A stretch of DNA of 64,000 nucleotides, taken from assembly GCA_021648365.1 (NCBI GenBank), contig JAKISY010000010.1, positions 1 through 64,000 of the forward strand, read 5' to 3'. Below the pieces are notes generated by a model, which did not search any database, was not told where the DNA came from, and was given only the letters and a program-made list of their open reading frames with translations. Positions 43,845-52,308 of this stretch are shown here, in pieces (within the stretch, counting starts at the first letter, position 1; the number at the start of each line of letters is the position of its first letter). Source of the DNA: Verrucomicrobiales bacterium. GTDB taxonomy: Bacteria > Verrucomicrobiota > Verrucomicrobiia > Verrucomicrobiales > DEV007. A program made the translations under genes and the position numbers.

Positions 43845-44816
43845 ATGGACTACCAAGAAAAAGCACGTCGTGTCATTCAACTCGAAATCGACGAACTGCA
43901 ACGCCTGCATGATCGCATCGATGGATCTTTCGGAAAAGCGGTGCAAGCCCTACAACAAGCCCTGACCCAAGGTGGCAAAATCATCATCGTCGGAGTCGGC
44001 AAATCTGGCAACATCTGCCATAAACTCGCAGCGACCCTCAACTCCACGGGTGCCACGGCGACCGTGCTCAATTGCCAAGATGCGCTGCACGGCGATCTCG
44101 GCTTGGTCGATGAGGGCGATGCCATCATCGCTTTCAGCTACTCCGGCGAGACTCGTGAACTGCTCGACATCTTACCGCACCTCAAGCGCCTGCGAATCAC
44201 TCTGATCTCCATCACTGGGCAGCCCAAATCCACGCTAGCCTCAGTCGGCGACATCAGCCTCGACGTGCACGTCGAGCGCGAAGCTTGCCCTCTCAATCTC
44301 GCCCCCACCTCTAGCACCACCAACATGCTGGTGCTCGGGGATGCGCTGGCAATGACCTTACTGGAAGCGCGCGGTTTCAAAAAAGAAGACTTCGCCGAGC
44401 TGCACCCCGGCGGTTCGCTAGGACGCACTCTGCTCACCAAGGCTTCTGATATCATGCGCAGTGGCGACGACATAGCTATTCTCGGCGCGCAAGAAACGAT
44501 CCAGTGCGCTTTGGAAAAAATGACCGCCACTCGAACCGGCGCGGTCATCATCACCGGTGACGACCAGCAAGTGATTGGGATTTTCACCCAAGGGGATTTC
44601 ACCCGAGCTTTCCAAACTCAAAATGATCTCGCAAAGGGCAAGGTCGGCGACTACATGACCGTCAATCCCATCTCCATCCCTGCCGACAAATTGGCAGCCG
44701 AAGTGCTCGCCCTGCTGGAAGATCATCGCATCGATGACCTAGTCGTCGTGGATTCCAACAATCGCCCACTCGGCCTGATCGACATCCAAGACCTCACGCG
44801 TTTGCACATTTTGTGA
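43845..44816 (+). CDS. kdsD: KpsF/GutQ family arabinose-5-phosphate isomerase
   Basis: 323 residues. The N-terminal SIS domain is visible (KIIIVGVGKSGNICHKLAATLNSTGATATVL; FSYSGETRELLDILPHLK; TSSTTNMLVLGDALAM; FAELHPGGSLGR). Two CBS domains follow (about 205-323). Converts ribulose-5-phosphate to arabinose-5-phosphate, the first step to KDO of lipopolysaccharide. The 3' end (D-L-T-R-L-H-I-L, then stop) is duplicated at 45382-45408 around the toxin-antitoxin pair. Confidence 0.93.
   Translation: MDYQEKARRVIQLEIDELQRLHDRIDGSFGKAVQALQQALTQGGKIIIVGVGKSGNICHKLAATLNSTGATATVLNCQDALHGDLGLVDEGDAIIAFSYSGETRELLDILPHLKRLRITLISITGQPKSTLASVGDISLDVHVEREACPLNLAPTSSTTNMLVLGDALAMTLLEARGFKKEDFAELHPGGSLGRTLLTKASDIMRSGDDIAILGAQETIQCALEKMTATRTGAVIITGDDQQVIGIFTQGDFTRAFQTQNDLAKGKVGDYMTVNPISIPADKLAAEVLALLEDHRIDDLVVVDSNNRPLGLIDIQDLTRLHIL
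44790..44816 (+). repeat. Direct repeat copy 1: 3' end of kdsD
   Basis: 27 bp, 26 of which recur at 45382-45408. This copy is the live end of kdsD, coding D-L-T-R-L-H-I-L and its TGA stop. Confidence 0.95.
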
Positions 44817-44836
44817 GTCGACACTCTTTAAAAAGA

Positions 44837-44865
44837 TTGATTTCCCATCACCGATAGTAGATTAT
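44837..44865 (+). promoter_or_regulatory. Candidate promoter of the toxin-antitoxin pair
   Basis: TTGATT (44837-44842), a 17-nt spacer, then GATTAT (44860-44865). The antitoxin ATG is only 6 nt past the -10 box, so the transcript would be leaderless. Confidence 0.4.
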
Positions 44866-44871
44866 GTTCAC

Positions 44872-45090
44872 ATGGAAGCTACGCTACCGCTCGAACAAAT
44901 GAATACACGCGAGAAGCTACAGGCTATCGAAATTCTGTGGACTGACCTTTGCCGCAACGTAGAAGACATTCCCGTTCCCCAATGGCATCGTGACTACCTG
45001 CTCGAAACAAAAAAACGCTCTGTAAAGGGTCAAGAATCTCCCCTAGATTGGGAAAATGCCAAGAATTTGCTGCGGCAACGTTTCGAATGA
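44872..45090 (+). CDS. Antitoxin of a ParE-type module (addiction module protein family)
   Basis: 72 residues: EQMNTREKLQAIEILWTDLCRN then WHRDYLLETKKRSVKGQESPLDWENAKNLLRQRF, the pattern of the short helical antitoxin family paired with RelE/ParE toxins (Pfam Unstab_antitox-like). The antitoxin comes first and its stop overlaps the toxin start (ATGA, 45087-45090), the usual coupled order. It is enclosed by the kdsD-end repeats. Confidence 0.85.
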   Translation: MEATLPLEQMNTREKLQAIEILWTDLCRNVEDIPVPQWHRDYLLETKKRSVKGQESPLDWENAKNLLRQRFE

Positions 45091-45383
45091 CCTTGAAAAT
45101 ACTGCCATCTGCTTTCGACGACCTTGCTAGGGGGCGTATTTTCTATGAAAAACAAGGAGGCGCTGCTTTAGGTGAGTATTTTTTCAACTCCCTATTCTCT
45201 GACATCGATTCACTCGCCCTTTTTGCAGGTATTCACAAAATGATTGACTGCACTTTTTACCGTTTACTTTATAAACGATTCCCTTATGCAATTTATTACA
45301 CCTTAACTGGCGAGACAGTAGAAATCTGGCGAGTTTTAGACTGCCGCCAACAGCCTTCTACAATCGATGCCGCTTTCGAGTGA
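45087..45383 (+). CDS. RelE/ParE-type toxin
   Basis: 98 residues from ATG 45087 (TLKILPSAFDDLARGRIFYEKQ). The fold pattern fits the family: ALGEYFFNSLFSDIDSLALFAG in the helical part and YRLLYKRFPYAIYYTLTGETVEIWRVLDCRQQP in the sheet. The family contains gyrase poisons (ParE) and ribosome-dependent mRNases (RelE); the activity here is undetermined. The frame runs to the second kdsD-end repeat, so the inserted unit and the toxin end together. Confidence 0.87.
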   Translation: MTLKILPSAFDDLARGRIFYEKQGGAALGEYFFNSLFSDIDSLALFAGIHKMIDCTFYRLLYKRFPYAIYYTLTGETVEIWRVLDCRQQPSTIDAAFE

Positions 45384-45408
45384 CCTCACGCGTTTGCACA
45401 TTTTATGA
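45382..45408 (+). repeat. Direct repeat copy 2: displaced 3' end of kdsD
   Basis: 26 of 27 bp match 44790-44816. The single change (TTG to TTA) is silent and the copy still reads D-L-T-R-L-H-I-L-stop in the kdsD sense. It is the old or diverged gene end left on the far side of the inserted toxin-antitoxin unit (592-bp period). Confidence 0.95.
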
Positions 45409-45485
45409 AAAATCAATTCTACTCTCGCCAAAACCCTTAACTTATGTTAAATTTCACTTACTTTATAGCTTAAATCTTTCTACTC

Positions 45486-46049
45486 ATGGCAACCGTCGTC
45501 GCAACTCAAATCAAAAAAGGTCAGTGCATCGCTCACAAAGGCGAAACTGGCATAGTTCTTCATCTCGAGCATCGCACGCCCGGCAAGGGCAATGCCTTGA
45601 TCATGGCAACTATCCGCTCTTTCCAATCTGGGAAAACCAAGGACATCCGCTTTGCCTCTGGCGACAAAGTCGACCTCGTCATGACTGAGCGTCAAAAATT
45701 GGAGTTCAGCTACAGCGATCCTAGTGGCTATCACTTCATGGATCCGATCACTTTTGATACCATCACCTTGTCTGAAGAAATGCTCGGGGATATCAAAAAC
45801 TTACTGATCGATGCTTTGAAGGTCGAAGTGCTCTACCTCGACGGCAAGCCCGTCAGCGTAGATCCTCCGTCTTCTGTCGATTTGAAAATCACTGAGTCTG
45901 CTCCAGGAGTCAAAGGCGATACCGCCAATAACCCCACCAAAGAAGCGACCCTCGAGACGGGTTTACGGATTCAGGTGCCGCTCTTTTGCAAACCTGGCGA
46001 TATGGTTAAAGTCGATAGCTCCACTTTTAAATACCTCAGCCGAGTCTAA
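45486..46049 (+). CDS. efp: Translation elongation factor P
   Basis: 187 residues, standard. Three domains; the tip loop RTPGKGNA carries Lys34 at the position that is modified in E. coli (R-beta-lysylation), so an EpmAB-like or other modification is expected, though no such enzyme is in this window. The C-terminal domain (GLRIQVPLFCKPGDMVKVDSSTFKYLSR) is intact. Relieves stalling at polyproline, relevant to the Pro-rich tails seen on S3 and S5. Confidence 0.95.
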   Translation: MATVVATQIKKGQCIAHKGETGIVLHLEHRTPGKGNALIMATIRSFQSGKTKDIRFASGDKVDLVMTERQKLEFSYSDPSGYHFMDPITFDTITLSEEMLGDIKNLLIDALKVEVLYLDGKPVSVDPPSSVDLKITESAPGVKGDTANNPTKEATLETGLRIQVPLFCKPGDMVKVDSSTFKYLSRV

Positions 46050-46064
46050 ACGCCTCGCGCTACC

Positions 46065-46087
46065 TCCTTAGCCAACGATGCTAAGGA
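46065..46087. other. 8-bp hairpin after efp
   Basis: TCCTTAGC/GCTAAGGA perfect stem around CAACGAT, 15 nt past the efp stop. No T run follows, so termination is uncertain. Confidence 0.4.
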
Positions 46088-46184
46088 ATGGTCGCGGATC
46101 GTGTGCGACAAGGTCGCAGTGTAAGCACTGCTACTACTTGCAGTGGCAGGTGGAAATTCATTGTGACAAAATCCATCCCTACTT

Positions 46185-47111
46185 ATGGCAGCACCAAGAC
46201 GCTCCAGTTCAAGCTCAGGCAAAAAGCGCAAGCTCACGCCCTCCGCTAGCACAGGACGGCGCAAAGCTGCGACTAGGAAAAAACCTGCAGCACGACGTAA
46301 AAACTCTAGTTCTGCCAACCAGCAAATCGCTGCTTTTGTCGATGGCGAAGCTGTGCCCATCGATGCTGAATCCGTTCCTGTCGCCGCCCCCTCGATGGGC
46401 TTGATGCACTGGGTGCGCTTGTTTGTGGGCATCGCTCTCATCCCGCTGGTATGGATCTCATTGGAGTCTTTTTTCCTCAGCTTTGCGCACGCGGCTAAAA
46501 ATGGTGCTTTTTGGCGCACCGGAGAATTCTGGTTTTTCACCATCGGAGCATCGCTATGGCTGGTACTCTTTTATGGCCTGCGCAGTCGGCTGATGCTTTG
46601 GTTTTACGTCGCTGGACATGAACTCACCCATGCTGTTTTTGTGCTCTTCTGTGGGGGCAATGTCAAAGCTGTGCATATCTCTAGTTCGGGCGGTCATATC
46701 CTGACCAACAAAAACAATTTCCTCATCTCCCTCTCCCCTTATTTTGTCCCTTTTTACACCATGATCGTCATCAGCTTATGGTGGCTCGGCCAGTTCATCT
46801 TCCCGGATTATCCTATCACCCCATTCCACGAGCACTTATTATTCGGCACCATTGGATTGACCCTATCCTTTCACCTCACCTTCACCCTATGGATGATCAA
46901 CCGAGATCAACCCGACCTGCAGCAAAACGGCCTACTCTTCTCCGTCACGCTGATCGCTTTCATCAACATCTTGCTGATCTCTTGTTTCCTGGTGCTCGCC
47001 TCCCCCAATGTCACTTGGGAGTATTTCATCCTGACCTGGGCCAATAACCTCGCCACCTTTCACCACCGCTTGATGGAATCGGTTCACGAAATGATTCAAA
47101 TGGTGATGTGA
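46185..47111 (+). CDS. Membrane M50-like metalloprotease homologue with basic N-terminal tail
   Basis: 308 residues. The first 45 or so are a Lys/Arg/Ser/Ala-rich, histone-like cytoplasmic tail (GKKRKLTPSASTGRRKAATRKK). Five or six membrane segments follow. HELTH (145-149) lies at the end of a membrane helix, followed by FVLFCGGNVKAVHISSSGGHILTNKNN, the pattern of M50B-type site-2 protease relatives. The third ligand (NPDG-type) is not obvious; LSPYFVPFY takes its place. So zinc binding is likely but proteolysis unproven. Confidence 0.7.
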   Translation: MAAPRRSSSSSGKKRKLTPSASTGRRKAATRKKPAARRKNSSSANQQIAAFVDGEAVPIDAESVPVAAPSMGLMHWVRLFVGIALIPLVWISLESFFLSFAHAAKNGAFWRTGEFWFFTIGASLWLVLFYGLRSRLMLWFYVAGHELTHAVFVLFCGGNVKAVHISSSGGHILTNKNNFLISLSPYFVPFYTMIVISLWWLGQFIFPDYPITPFHEHLLFGTIGLTLSFHLTFTLWMINRDQPDLQQNGLLFSVTLIAFINILLISCFLVLASPNVTWEYFILTWANNLATFHHRLMESVHEMIQMVM

Positions 47112-47149
47112 TCACTTGCCATCTGCGAAAGTCTATAGCAGAGTTCCTC

Positions 47150-48514
47150 ATGTCGAAAAAATCAGCCCACACAAACACCCCTCCATTCTCTCCCTCACGC
47201 CGCCGCTTCCTGAGCAGCGCAGTCAGTGCCACTGGCCTTTTTGCAGGCATCCAATTTTTACCCTCTGGCGTACTCGGCGCTAACGCCAAACTCAACCTCG
47301 CTTTTGTCGGAGCCGGTGGACGCGGCGCTCAGAATATCAAAGGTTGCATCAGTGAAACGCATTATGCCTACGCCGATGTGGATCAAAAACGCTGCGCCAA
47401 ATCCCTCAAAGCTAGTCCCAAAAGCAAATACTACAAAGACTGGCGCGAGATGCTCTCAAAAGAAGCTGACAATCTCGATGGCGTCGTCGTTTCGACTCCA
47501 GACCACAATCACGCCATCGTCGCGATGGCAGCGATGAATGCTGGCAAACACGTCTATGTCGAAAAGCCGCTCACTCTCACCATCTCCGAAGCCCGTGCAC
47601 TACAGCTCAAAGCTGAGGAAAAAGGTCTCTGCACTCAGATGGGCAACCAAGGGCACGCCGCTGAAGGCGCTCGCCGCACCAACGAATGGATCCAGTCTGG
47701 TTCCGTTGGGGAAATCCGTGAGGTTCACACTTGCACCAATCGCCCCAGTTGGCCGCAAGACATGGTGCGTCCCGCAAAAGAAGAAATCCCCGCCACTCTC
47801 GATTGGGACACTTGGATCGGACCCGCACCGATGGAACCCTACAGCAGTCAAATCGTGCCTTTCAAATGGCGTGGTTTTATCGACTACGGCACTGGCGCAC
47901 TCGGCGACATGGGCGCGCACATCCTCGACCACCCCGTGTGGGCTTTAGGACTCGGCGTGCCACAGAGCATCAGCGTTGAGATCGAGCGCAAAACTGCTGG
48001 TAGCGAATTGGTATCTCACCCAGCCTCCTGCAAAATCACTTATGAGTTCCCTGCCCGAGGCGATGCCCCGCCAGTTAAGCTGATGTGGTACGACGGCTCT
48101 TATGCCATGCCTCGCCCTAAAAACATGAATGACAATCTGAAAACTCCCGCTAGCGGTTGCATCTACTACGGCAGTGATTTCACCTTCATGCACGGCAGTC
48201 ACGGCGGCATGCCTCAATTGGTGCACTCCGCTGATAAAGCCAAATTTGTCGAGCCTCCTAAAACCATGGAACGCTCACCCGGCCATCACAAAGAATGGAT
48301 CGAAGCCTGTAAAGCTGGAGATCCAAAAATGGCTAAATCCAACTTCAGTTACTCCGCACCCCTCACCGAACTGATGCTGCTCGGCACCATCGCCGCACAA
48401 GTCGGCAACGGCACCAAGCTCACTTGGAATCGTGACAAAATGACCACTGGCAATGCGGCAGCCGACAAACTGATCAAACGCAAATACCGCGACGGCTGGG
48501 CACAGGTCGGCTAA
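47150..48514 (+). CDS. Tat-exported Gfo/Idh/MocA oxidoreductase
   Basis: 454 residues from ATG 47150. Tat signal SRRRFLSSAVSATGLFAG, Rossmann motif FVGAGGRGAQN, EKP motif YVEKPLTLTISEARALQ, and GDMGAHILDHPVWAL for the catalytic His region. It belongs to the same exported group as 34597 but is a different subfamily (C-terminal ending LIKRKYRDGWAQVG, with the MGNQGHAAEGARR segment frequent in Planctomycete copies). Probably acts on a sugar in the periplasm. It stands alone. Confidence 0.9.
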   Translation: MSKKSAHTNTPPFSPSRRRFLSSAVSATGLFAGIQFLPSGVLGANAKLNLAFVGAGGRGAQNIKGCISETHYAYADVDQKRCAKSLKASPKSKYYKDWREMLSKEADNLDGVVVSTPDHNHAIVAMAAMNAGKHVYVEKPLTLTISEARALQLKAEEKGLCTQMGNQGHAAEGARRTNEWIQSGSVGEIREVHTCTNRPSWPQDMVRPAKEEIPATLDWDTWIGPAPMEPYSSQIVPFKWRGFIDYGTGALGDMGAHILDHPVWALGLGVPQSISVEIERKTAGSELVSHPASCKITYEFPARGDAPPVKLMWYDGSYAMPRPKNMNDNLKTPASGCIYYGSDFTFMHGSHGGMPQLVHSADKAKFVEPPKTMERSPGHHKEWIEACKAGDPKMAKSNFSYSAPLTELMLLGTIAAQVGNGTKLTWNRDKMTTGNAAADKLIKRKYRDGWAQVG

Positions 48515-48560
48515 AGCGTCCGCGCAGACCACAAAACTGAAAACTCAAGCCTATTCTCCC

Positions 48561-49007
48561 GTGTCTAAAACCTACTCCGTGCCAAGCGACGATCTGCTCC
48601 AAGAACAGCTCACCACCTTGCAATATCAAGTCACCCAAAGGGCCGCCACTGAGCGGCCTTTTGAAAACGAATACCACGACAACCACGACGAAGGCATCTA
48701 TGTCGATATCGTTTCTGGCGAACCCTTATTCGCCTCCAACGCCAAATACGACTCTGGCACCGGCTGGCCGAGCTTTTTTCAGCCCTTGGTAACTGATAAC
48801 ATCGTCGAAAAGCTCGACTTTAAGATGATCCTACCCAGGAAAGAAGTGCGCAGCAAACACGGCAACTCCCACTTGGGACACGTCTTCAAAGACGGTCCCG
48901 ATCCCACGGGTTTACGCTACTGCATGAACTCAGCCGCGATGCGCTTCATCGCCAAAGATCAAATGGAAAAAGAAGGTTACGGCGCCTTTTTGAAGGACTT
49001 GAATTGA
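48561..49007 (+). CDS. msrB: Peptide-methionine (R)-S-oxide reductase, zinc-less type
   Basis: 148 residues from GTG 48561. Reduces methionine-R-sulfoxide in proteins. TERPFENEYHDNHDEGIYVDIVSGEPLF, KYDSGTGWPSFFQP and LGHVFKDGPDPTGLRYCMNSAAMRF identify MsrB; Cys121 is catalytic. Both CxxC zinc pairs of the common form are missing (VSGEPLF and KHGNSHLGH stand in their places), and no resolving Cys is evident, so thioredoxin recycling may differ. Confidence 0.92.
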   Translation: MSKTYSVPSDDLLQEQLTTLQYQVTQRAATERPFENEYHDNHDEGIYVDIVSGEPLFASNAKYDSGTGWPSFFQPLVTDNIVEKLDFKMILPRKEVRSKHGNSHLGHVFKDGPDPTGLRYCMNSAAMRFIAKDQMEKEGYGAFLKDLN

Positions 49008-49015
49008 TCCCCCCT

Positions 49016-50299
49016 CTAATCACCTATCCGATAGAGGAAGCCTTTGCTGCGCAAAAATATAGCTCCGCCCGCTGCCGCAGGAGAGGCCAGCGAACCTTCC
49101 TCCAGTTGGTTGTGAGCCAGTAGCTCAAAAGATCTAGCCGCCTTCACCACCGTCGTGCCACCTGTCTCGTCGTAAAAATAAACCCTTCCTGCCCCATAGA
49201 TCAAAGAGGCCGTCACCTTTCCCTTTAGACGTTCAGACCACAGCACCTCTCCTGTTTTGGCATCGATACAAGCGGCGACATTGTCCGCTGCCATATACAA
49301 CTCTCCTCCTACCAGAACAGGCGAAGACTGTTTGGACACACGCTTGATCAACTTCCACAGCAAGTGAGTTTCGCTGATGTCTCCGCGTGCTTTGTCGTCC
49401 ATCTTCATTGCCATGATCTGCGGTTTCCCCAATCCTGTATTGATATACAAGATACCTAAATCTTTGCTATATACAGGCATCGACGAGCCCGAGTGCTGGG
49501 GGTAGCTGACCGACCACAACTCTTCTCCCGTTTCAGGATTGTAAGCCCAGCAAGCTTTGGCACCAGCGCTTATCATCTGGGTTTTCCCGCCGACCTCTAT
49601 GAAAACAGGAGTGCCGTAAGCCTTGCGGGCATCGCCAAAACTAGAAGGGCGCCCCTTAGCATCGAGATCATTGTATTGAGTCGAACGATCTTTCCGCCAC
49701 AGCGTCTTACCCGTTTTTTTGTCCAAAGCGACAAGGTACTGCTGGTCTGCCCCGTCAAAAGTGAGATAAATTTTATCCCTCCACAATGCTGGAGAAGAAC
49801 CCGCGCCGCGCCAATGGCTGCATGGGAAATCCACTCGCCGCCATAGCTCTTCGTAAGTATTGGCATCCAAACAAATCGTACCAGAGGAACCAAAATGAAA
49901 ATAGACCCTGCCCTTTTCTACCACTGGCGAAGATGCCGCGAAGTTATTGATTCGGTTAGATGTTGGCTCAGGATTATCATCAGTGACCAATACCCGGTCG
50001 AGCAGTATCTCACCCGTCTTTTGGTCAAGGCACATAGCTGATAGCGTCAAACCATCGGCGCGAGCGGTCGCCACCCACACTTTACCGTCCATCACCACCG
50101 GAGACGCCCAGCCCTCACCATGAATGGCAGTCTTCCACTTCACATTTTCTTTTTCACCCCACTTCAGTGGCAATTCCTGCCCCTCAGCCACATGCCCGTC
50201 CTGAGTCGGCCCTCGGAAATCCGGCCAATCAGCCAGCCCTGCCCCAGCAGATAGCACCCAGCTCGAACAAATCGCCAAAATTATCGTCAATCCTTTCAT
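49016..50299 (-). CDS. Exported PQQ-like beta-propeller protein
   Basis: 427 residues from ATG 50299 (MKGLTIILAICSSWVLSAGAG, signal peptide). It starts WPDFRGPTQDGHVAEGQELPLKW, the typical opening of PVC outer-membrane-protein-assembly-factor-BamB-like propellers. Repeated blades include YLVALDKKTGKTLWRKD, WAYNPETGEELWSVSY and ACIDAKTGEVLWSERL. The tryptophan-docking repeats (A-x-D-x-x-T-G-x-x-x-W) are clear. No PQQ dehydrogenase ligands were recognised, so an enzymatic role is doubtful. Converges with msrB. Confidence 0.82.
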   Translation of the reverse strand: MKGLTIILAICSSWVLSAGAGLADWPDFRGPTQDGHVAEGQELPLKWGEKENVKWKTAIHGEGWASPVVMDGKVWVATARADGLTLSAMCLDQKTGEILLDRVLVTDDNPEPTSNRINNFAASSPVVEKGRVYFHFGSSGTICLDANTYEELWRRVDFPCSHWRGAGSSPALWRDKIYLTFDGADQQYLVALDKKTGKTLWRKDRSTQYNDLDAKGRPSSFGDARKAYGTPVFIEVGGKTQMISAGAKACWAYNPETGEELWSVSYPQHSGSSMPVYSKDLGILYINTGLGKPQIMAMKMDDKARGDISETHLLWKLIKRVSKQSSPVLVGGELYMAADNVAACIDAKTGEVLWSERLKGKVTASLIYGAGRVYFYDETGGTTVVKAARSFELLAHNQLEEGSLASPAAAGGAIFLRSKGFLYRIGD

Positions 50300-50424
50300 G
50301 GCACAAAACAAAACGATGACCGCCATCACGTCAATCACTCACTGATACGCATAAGCGCTAGTAGAAAAAAATTTTGTGCAACGTGCTTTTCTTTTGTAAT
50401 GTCTCTTAGTCATACCACCGCTTG

Positions 50425-51750
50425 ATGTTTAGCCAACCTAACGACAGCTCCACACACCCCAAGCTCCGCGCGCTAAGCCTGCGCATGGCTTGCTGTTGCC
50501 TAGTGCTATCGGCACTGGCTTACCCTGCAGAGCTTTCCGCACGGGAAAAAATCATACGCGACAAAAGCGACAACAAAAGCACCGCCATTTCTGAATCCTC
50601 TGACGAGATCGACAATACCCTAGATGACGTCAAACAATCTCGCAAAACCCTGCTTCCCAACGGCCCTATGTCAAGGCCCGCCGCAGCTTGGGAAGATTTC
50701 TGGCACCTGGTCGATGAAAAAAGCGGGCTATCGATGGCCTTTGCCTACACCACTCTTTTCCAAGCTGCCACCAAAGGCAACTACACCGGACCTCGTAGTG
50801 GTGGCAGCAGCGATTTCGACATGATCGGGCGCTGGAGCCTGATCAATCCCGACGATCACGAAGGTTGGATCAATGAAGGCACGATCGGTTTTGCCACCGA
50901 ATACCGCAGTCAATTTGGCAACGCCACGCCCGCCGATCTAGGCGAGTCACTCGGGTCATTGTGGGGCATCACCGCGGGCTTCAATGAAGAAGACTTCACC
51001 TTAAAAGAGCTCTGGTGGCATCAACATTTATTCGATGATCACTTAGCATTCCGCCTCGGCCGCATCAGTCTCGACAGTATTTTTGATGCTTATCGATTCA
51101 CTGGAGCCAATCACTTTTACACCAACAAAGCTTTTTCTCGCAATCCCACCATCCCTTTCCCCAACACTGGCTTAGGGCTTGTATTCGCCTGGAATCCTGG
51201 GCACAATCTATTTGCCATCGTTGGCGGCGGCAGCGCCGATGGAAGAGAAGCCGAAACCACCACCGCACAACAGGGGATCAAGGAATGGTTCAGTGCTACT
51301 ACTTTAGGATGGAAACCCAAACACGATTTAGGCACAGGCCTGTATCAAGTCACCTTCTGGCACTCCAAAGCACGCTCTGGCAACCCACTACCCGAAGCCA
51401 CTGGCTACTCTATTTTGCTGCAACAAGAATTCGCGAATGGTTGGACGCCTTTCACCCGCTACGCCTATTCTAGTGCAGCCGTCACCGATACCAAAAGAAT
51501 CATCACCGCTGGCGTGGTTCATGAAGGCTCCCCTCGCAAACCCACCGACCGAGTCGGTGTCGCCCTAGCTTGGGGCCAAGCCCACAATGACAATTACCGT
51601 GATCAATGGACAGCAGAACTATTCTACCGTTATTCGATCACCCCCTCTCTTCGCATCACCCCGCTCGCTCAGATCATTGTCAATCCCGCTAAAAATCCCT
51701 ACGACCAAGTGATTGGCGTATTTGGACTGCGAGGACGGTTCACCTTTTGA
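50425..51750 (+). CDS. OprB-family carbohydrate porin
   Basis: 441 residues from ATG 50425. The signal peptide is MACCCLVLSALAYPAELSA, after an N-terminal basic stretch. The barrel part shows OprB landmarks: WGITAGFNEEDFTLKELWWHQHLFDDHLAFRLGRISLDSIFD, FSRNPTIPFPNTGLGLVFAWNP and a C-terminal aromatic strand GVFGLRGRFTF. Such porins admit sugars through the outer membrane, consistent with the sugar oxidoreductases in the window. Confidence 0.85.
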   Translation: MFSQPNDSSTHPKLRALSLRMACCCLVLSALAYPAELSAREKIIRDKSDNKSTAISESSDEIDNTLDDVKQSRKTLLPNGPMSRPAAAWEDFWHLVDEKSGLSMAFAYTTLFQAATKGNYTGPRSGGSSDFDMIGRWSLINPDDHEGWINEGTIGFATEYRSQFGNATPADLGESLGSLWGITAGFNEEDFTLKELWWHQHLFDDHLAFRLGRISLDSIFDAYRFTGANHFYTNKAFSRNPTIPFPNTGLGLVFAWNPGHNLFAIVGGGSADGREAETTTAQQGIKEWFSATTLGWKPKHDLGTGLYQVTFWHSKARSGNPLPEATGYSILLQQEFANGWTPFTRYAYSSAAVTDTKRIITAGVVHEGSPRKPTDRVGVALAWGQAHNDNYRDQWTAELFYRYSITPSLRITPLAQIIVNPAKNPYDQVIGVFGLRGRFTF

Positions 51751-51841
51751 TACCATCTCCACCATGTCCCGAACCCTCTTATAAAATTTCTCCCATTTTC
51801 TCATTGGTATCACCGCTTAATCGACGCAAGTTACTGCCAAC

Positions 51842-52303
51842 ATGAACGATCAACTCACACCATCTCACTTACCCAATCCCGACCTGCAATCTACTGCAGC
51901 CTACTCCCCAGACACTCATAGCAAAATGATCGGTTACCTGTTGTGGATCTTCGGTTTCACTGGAGCTCACCGTTTTTATTATGGCAAACCCATCAGTGGC
52001 ACCATCTGGTTGCTCACTCTCGGACTGCTCGGTATCGGCTGGCTCATTGACCTCTTCCTGATCCCCTCGATGGATCGCAAAGCCGACTTGCGGTTCACTC
52101 CTGGCGAGATTGATTATTCCCTCTGCTGGATTCTACTCACCTTTTTAGGGCTACTAGGCATCCATCGTTTTTATATGGGGAAAATCCTCACCGGAATCAT
52201 TTACCTGTTCACTGGCGGACTGTTCGGAGTCGGCTGGCTCTACGATTTCTGGACTCTGAATTCACAAATCAGCGAAGTGAATCACGCTAGCCAAAGCTCC
52301 TAG
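51842..52303 (+). CDS. TM2-domain membrane protein, two TM2 repeats
   Basis: 153 residues. Two copies of the TM2 unit: YLLWIFGFTGAHRFYYGKPISGTIWLLT...GIGWLIDLFLIPSM (about 34-83) and WILLTFLGLLGIHRFYMGKILTGIIYLFTGGLFGVGWLYDFW (about 97-140). The G-x-H-R-F-Y-x-G-K motif is intact in both. Function of the family is unknown. Ends 5 nt before the convergent pssA stop. Confidence 0.9.
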   Translation: MNDQLTPSHLPNPDLQSTAAYSPDTHSKMIGYLLWIFGFTGAHRFYYGKPISGTIWLLTLGLLGIGWLIDLFLIPSMDRKADLRFTPGEIDYSLCWILLTFLGLLGIHRFYMGKILTGIIYLFTGGLFGVGWLYDFWTLNSQISEVNHASQSS

Positions 52304-52308
52304 TCCCA

